Shown here in pieces: positions 31,172 to 35,106 of a stretch of 35,106 nt of DNA; position 1 is the stretch's first letter, and each line of letters starts with the position of its first letter. Under the pieces are notes generated by a model. It saw only the letters and a list, made by a program, of their open reading frames with translations, was not told where the DNA came from and made no database searches. The position numbers and the translations under genes were made by a program. The stretch lies in contig JAGXQV010000013.1 of the NCBI GenBank assembly GCA_018336195.1, positions 1 to 35,106 on the forward strand, read 5' to 3'. This DNA is from Sulfuricella sp. GTDB lineage: Bacteria; Pseudomonadota; Gammaproteobacteria; Burkholderiales; Sulfuricellaceae.

Positions 31172-31852
31172 ATGGCCTTTTCCGACGCCGACCTCACCGC
31201 CATCTGGCTGACCTTGCGTCTGGCCGGCACCACCACGCTATTGCTGCTGCTGATCGGCACGCCCATCGCCTGGTGGCTGGCGCGTACCCGTTCGAAGTGG
31301 AAAGGCCCGGTCGGCGCGTTGGTGGCGCTGCCGCTGGTGCTGCCGCCGACGGTGCTGGGCTTTTACCTGTTGCTGATATTGGGGCCGGACGGCCCGGTCG
31401 GGCGGCTCACTCATCTGCTCGGCTTGGGGGCGCTGCCCTTCACGTTCTGGGGGCTGGTGGTGGGGTCGGTGTTTTACTCCATGCCTTTCGTCGTGCAGCC
31501 CATCCAGAACGCCATCGAAGCGTTGGGCGAGCGCCCCCTGGAGGTGGCAGCCACCCTGCGTGCCGGTCCCTGGGATAGTTTCTTCACGGTGGTGCTGCCA
31601 CTTGCCCAGCCGGGCTTCATCACCGCAGCCATCCTGGGTTTTTCCCATACCGTCGGCGAGTTCGGCGTGGTGCTGATGTTGGGCGGCAACATTCCCGGCG
31701 TCACGCGGGTGGTTTCGGTGCAGATCTACGATCACGTGGAAGCGTTGGAATACGCCCAGGCCCATTGGCTAGCCGGGGCCATGGTGATTTTCTCCTTCCT
31801 GGTGCTGCTGGTGCTGTACACCCGGCGCCCCAACCTCAACAAGGCAGGGTGA
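31172..31852 (+). CDS. modB: Molybdate ABC transporter, permease
   Basis: 226 residues with five or six membrane helices and the cytoplasmic coupling loop [20 protein letters not shown] typical of ModB/CysT permeases. [18 protein letters not shown] and [20 protein letters not shown] are family motifs. One base separates its stop from modC, indicating translational coupling. Confidence 0.96.
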   Translation: MAFSDADLTAIWLTLRLAGTTTLLLLLIGTPIAWWLARTRSKWKGPVGALVALPLVLPPTVLGFYLLLILGPDGPVGRLTHLLGLGALPFTFWGLVVGSVFYSMPFVVQPIQNAIEALGERPLEVAATLRAGPWDSFFTVVLPLAQPGFITAAILGFSHTVGEFGVVLMLGGNIPGVTRVVSVQIYDHVEALEYAQAHWLAGAMVIFSFLVLLVLYTRRPNLNKAG

Positions 31853-31853
31853 C

Positions 31854-32924
31854 ATGGATAACATCGAAGCGCGCTTCCAAGTCGAGTGGCCGGGCTTTAC
31901 GCTGGACGTCGATCTCAGCCTGCCGGGGCGCGGCGTGACCGCCCTGTTCGGGCATTCCGGATCGGGCAAGACCACCCTGCTACGCTGCATCGCCGGGCTG
32001 GAGCATGCCAGGCAGGGGAGTCTCACCTTCAAGGGCGAAGTCTGGCAGGACGGGCAAACGTGGCTACCCACTTACCAACGCCCGCTCGGCTACGTGTTCC
32101 AGGAAGCCAGCCTGTTTCCCCATCTGAGCGTGCTCGGCAATCTGCACTACGGCATGAAACGGGCCGGGCCGCAACACAGGGTCAGCCTGGAGCAGGCGGT
32201 GGAGTTGCTGGGTATCGGTCATCTGCTCGACCGCAAGCCGGAGCGGCTGTCGGGTGGTGAACGGCAACGGGTGGGCATCGCCCGCGCCCTGGCGGTCAGC
32301 CCGGAAATCCTGTTGATGGACGAGCCGCTGGCGGCTCTGGATTTGCAGCGCAAGCAGGAAATCCTTCCCTACCTGGAACGTCTCCACGATGAGCTGGAGA
32401 TTCCCGTCCTCTACGTCAGCCATTCCCCGGACGAGGTGGCGCGGCTCGCCGATCATCTGGTGGTGATGGACGCGGGGCGGGTGGTGGCGCACGGCGCCTT
32501 AAGCGAAACGCTGGTCCGTCTCGACCTGCCCATCCGCCTCGGCGAGGACGCCGGAGTGGTGCTCGACGCGGTGGTCGCTGAAATAGATGCCCACTGGCAT
32601 CTCGCCCGCGTCGAGTTTGCCGGCGGCAGCCTGTGGACGCGGGATCACGGTTTGCCGCTCGGCAAGCCTACGCGGGTGCGGGTGTTGGCCCGCGATGTCA
32701 GCCTTGCCGACGGTGAGCCGGGACACAGCAGCATCCAGAACCTGCTTGCCGGGCAGATCGACGCCATCGCCGCTGACGAACATCCCGGTCTGCTGCTGGC
32801 GCGGGTGCGCATCGGCGCGAGTTGCATCCTGGCACGCCTGACCAGACGCTCGGCGGCGGCGCTGGATATCGCGGTGGGCCGCGAGATTCGAGTGCAGATC
32901 AAATCGGTCGCCTTGATGGAATAG
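31854..32924 (+). CDS. modC: Molybdate ABC transporter, ATP-binding protein
   Basis: 356 residues. ABC ATPase: Walker A GHSGSGKTTLLR (about 31-42), Q-loop VFQEASLFPHL, signature LSGGERQRVGIARAL, Walker B ILLMDEPLAALD, and the H-loop in YVSHSPDE. A C-terminal Mop/TOBE domain (about 285-355, SSIQNLLAGQIDAI) binds molybdate and trans-inhibits the importer. Last gene of modABC, convergent with dgt. The 71-bp gap holds only a weak GGTTCC/GGAACC dyad and no clear terminator. Confidence 0.97.
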   Translation: MDNIEARFQVEWPGFTLDVDLSLPGRGVTALFGHSGSGKTTLLRCIAGLEHARQGSLTFKGEVWQDGQTWLPTYQRPLGYVFQEASLFPHLSVLGNLHYGMKRAGPQHRVSLEQAVELLGIGHLLDRKPERLSGGERQRVGIARALAVSPEILLMDEPLAALDLQRKQEILPYLERLHDELEIPVLYVSHSPDEVARLADHLVVMDAGRVVAHGALSETLVRLDLPIRLGEDAGVVLDAVVAEIDAHWHLARVEFAGGSLWTRDHGLPLGKPTRVRVLARDVSLADGEPGHSSIQNLLAGQIDAIAADEHPGLLLARVRIGASCILARLTRRSAAALDIAVGREIRVQIKSVALME

Positions 32925-32995
32925 GGCGGAAGGGCAGGGTTCCCCGGAATGAACGTGCGAGGAACCGCAATGGGCGCTACCTGGGGAGTTTCCGG

Positions 32996-34120
32996 CTAGA
33001 CTTCTTCCACGTCGAACAACCGCCGGTATTCGCGATTGGCGTAGCGGTCGGTCATGCCGGCGAGGTAGTCGGCGATAGCACGGGGCTTGTCTTCCCGGGA
33101 TTTTTCCTGGAATTGCGGGGGCAGCAGGCGGGTGTCACTCATGAAAGCATCGAACAGGCGATGCAGAATGTAGCGCGCCTTGTAGGTAGTGCGCATCACC
33201 CGGTAGTGGCGGTACAGGGCGCGGCGCAGGAAAGCCTTCAGTTCCTGCTGTTCGGCGCGCACAGCCGGGCTGAAGGAGATCAGCAGGCCGGCGCGGCGCA
33301 CGTCGGCGAGGCTCAGGGGGTTGGCGGCGGCGATGTTGCGGCTGCTTTGCTCGATGAGGTCGAGCACCAGGGTGTTGATCATGCGCCGCACGGTTTCGTG
33401 GATCAGGCGCCGTCCGGCAAGGTTGGGATACTGGCTGCGCGCCATGGCGAGATGGCGGGCGAATACGCCCACTTCGGCGATTTCTTCGAATTCGACGAGT
33501 CCGGAGCGCAAGCCGTCGTCGACGTCGTGATTGTTGTAGGCGATTTCGTCGGCGAGATTGGTGACTTGCGCTTCCAGGGTTGGCTGTTCGCCGCGCAGAA
33601 AGCGCTCGCCCACGTCGCCGAGAGCAGCGGCGTTGCCCGGCGAGCAGTGTTTGAGAATGCCTTCGCGGGCCTCGAAAGTGAGGTTCAGTCCGTCGAATTC
33701 CGCATAGCGTTCTTCAAGAATATCGACCACCCGCAGCGATTGGAGGTTGTGTTCGAAACCGCCGTAGTCCCTCATGCAGGCGTCAAGCTCTTCCTGGCCG
33801 GCATGGCCGAAGGGGGTGTGACCGAGGTCGTGGGCCAGCGCGATAGCTTCCACCAGTTCTTCGTTAAGACGCAGGTTACGGGCAATGCTGCGACCGATTT
33901 GGGCGACCTCGATGCTGTGGGTGAGGCGGGTGCGGAACAGGTCGCCTTCGTGATTGACGAACACCTGGGTCTTGTATTCGAGGCGGCGGAACGCGGTGGA
34001 GTGGATGATGCGGTCGCGGTCGCGCTGGAATTCGCTGCGCCCGGCCGGCGCCGCTTCGGAAAACGTGCGTCCGCGGGTATTGGCGTCGCTGGCAGCGTAA
34101 GGCGCCAGATCAGCCGACAT
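32996..34120 (-). CDS. dgt: dGTPase-like HD-domain deoxynucleotide triphosphohydrolase
   Basis: 374 residues. Type 2 Dgt-like protein: [15 protein letters not shown] (H of the first metal site) and [19 protein letters not shown] (HD pair), with [17 protein letters not shown] supplying the last Asp. The start [23 protein letters not shown] is typical. It removes triphosphate from dNTPs, controlling dNTP pools. Its start overlaps the aroB stop by 11 bp, the usual betaproteobacterial aroB-dgt arrangement. Confidence 0.95.
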   Translation of the reverse strand: MSADLAPYAASDANTRGRTFSEAAPAGRSEFQRDRDRIIHSTAFRRLEYKTQVFVNHEGDLFRTRLTHSIEVAQIGRSIARNLRLNEELVEAIALAHDLGHTPFGHAGQEELDACMRDYGGFEHNLQSLRVVDILEERYAEFDGLNLTFEAREGILKHCSPGNAAALGDVGERFLRGEQPTLEAQVTNLADEIAYNNHDVDDGLRSGLVEFEEIAEVGVFARHLAMARSQYPNLAGRRLIHETVRRMINTLVLDLIEQSSRNIAAANPLSLADVRRAGLLISFSPAVRAEQQELKAFLRRALYRHYRVMRTTYKARYILHRLFDAFMSDTRLLPPQFQEKSREDKPRAIADYLAGMTDRYANREYRRLFDVEEV

Positions 34121-35106
34121 AGGGGCCGCTCAGTGCTTCCTTGATGAGGGCGGCGGGCACGTCGCCGCTCACCACCGATGAGCCGATGCCGCGCAGCAGG
34201 ACGAAGCGCATCTTGCCGCCTTCCACTTTCTTGTCGAGGCCCATCATGTCGAGATAGCTGTCTACCCCGAGGTTAGGCGAGATGACGGGCAGGCGGGCGG
34301 CTTCGAAAATGCGCCGGGTACGTTCGACCTCCGCGTCGGAGAGCCAGCCCAGACGGCGCGATACGTCGGCAGCCAGCAGGGTCCCCGCAGCCACCGCTTC
34401 GCCGTGCAGCCACACGCCGTAGCCCATGCCGGATTCGATGGCGTGACCGAAGGTGTGGCCGAGATTGAGGAGGGCGCGCTGGCCACTCTCGCGTTCGTCG
34501 GCGGCGACCACTTCGGACTTGTTTTCGCAGGAGCGACGGATGGCGTAAGCCAAGGCGGCTGGGTCACGCGCCAGGAGATTCGGTAAGTTCGCTTCCAACC
34601 ACTCGAAGAATGCCGGGTCGCGGATCAGCCCGTATTTGATGACTTCCGCCAGTCCCGCGCTCAATTCGCGGTCGGGCAAGGTATTCAGGGTGGTGGTATC
34701 GGCCAGCACCAGGCGCGGCTGGTAAAACGCCCCGATCATGTTCTTGCCGAGCGGGTGGTTGATGCCGGTCTTGCCGCCCACCGACGAATCGACCTGCGAT
34801 AGTAGAGTGGTCGGCACCTGGATAAACGGCACACCGCGCAAATAGGTGGCGGCGGCATAGCCGGTGAGGTCGCCGATCACGCCGCCCCCCAAGGCGATCA
34901 GGGTGGTCTTGCGCTCGCAGCGGTGGCTGAGCAATTCCGTGTAGATTTGGTTGAGCGTTTCGCTATTCTTGTATGCTTCGCCATCCGGCAGTATCACCGG
35001 CACACATTTGACTCCGGCGGACTCCAGCGGCGCAAGCAGCTTGGCGAGATAGAGCGGGGCGACGGTGGTATTGGTGACAATGGCGACCTGCTTTTGCGCG
35101 AGGTGC
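34110..35106 (-). CDS. aroB: 3-dehydroquinate synthase (5' end cut by window edge)
   Basis: About 332 codons; the frame stays open to the right edge ([20 protein letters not shown] at the far end), so the GTG near 35003 is internal and roughly 25-35 N-terminal residues are missing. NAD-binding [20 protein letters not shown], the active-site block [25 protein letters not shown], and metal-ligand histidines in [12 protein letters not shown] and LHGEAVA are all present. Second step of the shikimate pathway. An aroK gene is expected beyond the edge. Confidence 0.97.
   Translation of the reverse strand, partial: HLAQKQVAIVTNTTVAPLYLAKLLAPLESAGVKCVPVILPDGEAYKNSETLNQIYTELLSHRCERKTTLIALGGGVIGDLTGYAAATYLRGVPFIQVPTTLLSQVDSSVGGKTGINHPLGKNMIGAFYQPRLVLADTTTLNTLPDRELSAGLAEVIKYGLIRDPAFFEWLEANLPNLLARDPAALAYAIRRSCENKSEVVAADERESGQRALLNLGHTFGHAIESGMGYGVWLHGEAVAAGTLLAADVSRRLGWLSDAEVERTRRIFEAARLPVISPNLGVDSYLDMMGLDKKVEGGKMRFVLLRGIGSSVVSGDVPAALIKEALSGPYVG

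Overview
The window looks like a chromosome segment from a GC-rich betaproteobacterium, probably a microaerophilic or facultatively anaerobic, nitrogen-fixing relative of the Rhodocyclales, Gallionellales or Sulfuricellales. The basis is the aroB-dgt pair at the right edge, the algZ/algR two-component pair beside argH, a CbbR-like regulator, ccoG (cbb3 oxidase maturation), and a nifB-centred accessory nitrogen-fixation cluster next to modE and modABC. The genus cannot be fixed from sequence reading alone.

Layout. (1) 1-6300 is accessory DNA on the minus strand: a 3'-truncated TIR-NB-ARC-TPR protein of the STAND immune type, a repeat-rich gap, a small PD-(D/E)XK-like protein, a TIR-like gene scrap, and a lipoprotein/membrane-protein pair of unknown role. 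(2) 6300-9950: an unusual HTH-ferredoxin-reductase fusion, a secreted subtilisin-like protease, and a relic of mscL flanked by dispersed repeats. (3) 9950-19950 is mostly regulatory and housekeeping: an orphan membrane PAS histidine kinase, a CbbR-type LysR regulator, algR, a bacteriohemerythrin, algZ, a broken vapBC-type locus, argH, a Crp/Fnr regulator, ccoG and a DUF2892 protein. A conserved motif directly follows three stop codons here. (4) 19950-29600 on the minus strand: an Old Yellow Enzyme, then a nif accessory cluster. In transcription order it reads nifB, a 2[4Fe-4S] ferredoxin, an IscA/HesB protein, a TPR protein, a [4Fe-4S] LRV protein and nifZ; then a soluble double-Cache/CheW protein, nifT, a catalytically degenerate SIR2-like protein and a GNAT acetyltransferase. 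nifB has a sigma-54 promoter with two NifA-type upstream sites, and the Cache-CheW gene has its own sigma-54-like promoter. (5) 29770-32925 on the plus strand: a short ModE-type regulator and modABC, preceded by a textbook sigma-54 -24/-12 element and two ModE-like boxes. (6) 32996 to the end: dgt and the 3' part of aroB.

How it fits together. The nifB group builds and supplies the nitrogenase cofactor core (NifB with ferredoxin and an A-type carrier), and modABC supplies molybdate, so FeMo-cofactor supply genes sit back to back under sigma-54-type control. The Cache-CheW, SIR2-like and GNAT genes sit in the same run of genes as nifT and look like a sensory or post-translational side branch of the nif regulon whose job is not known. 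The most promising undescribed points are the pseudo-SIR2/GNAT pair, the soluble Cache-CheW protein, the HTH-ferredoxin-reductase fusion, the TIR-STAND protein, and a family of stuttering repeats that has invaded the nif operon, including the linker of NifB.
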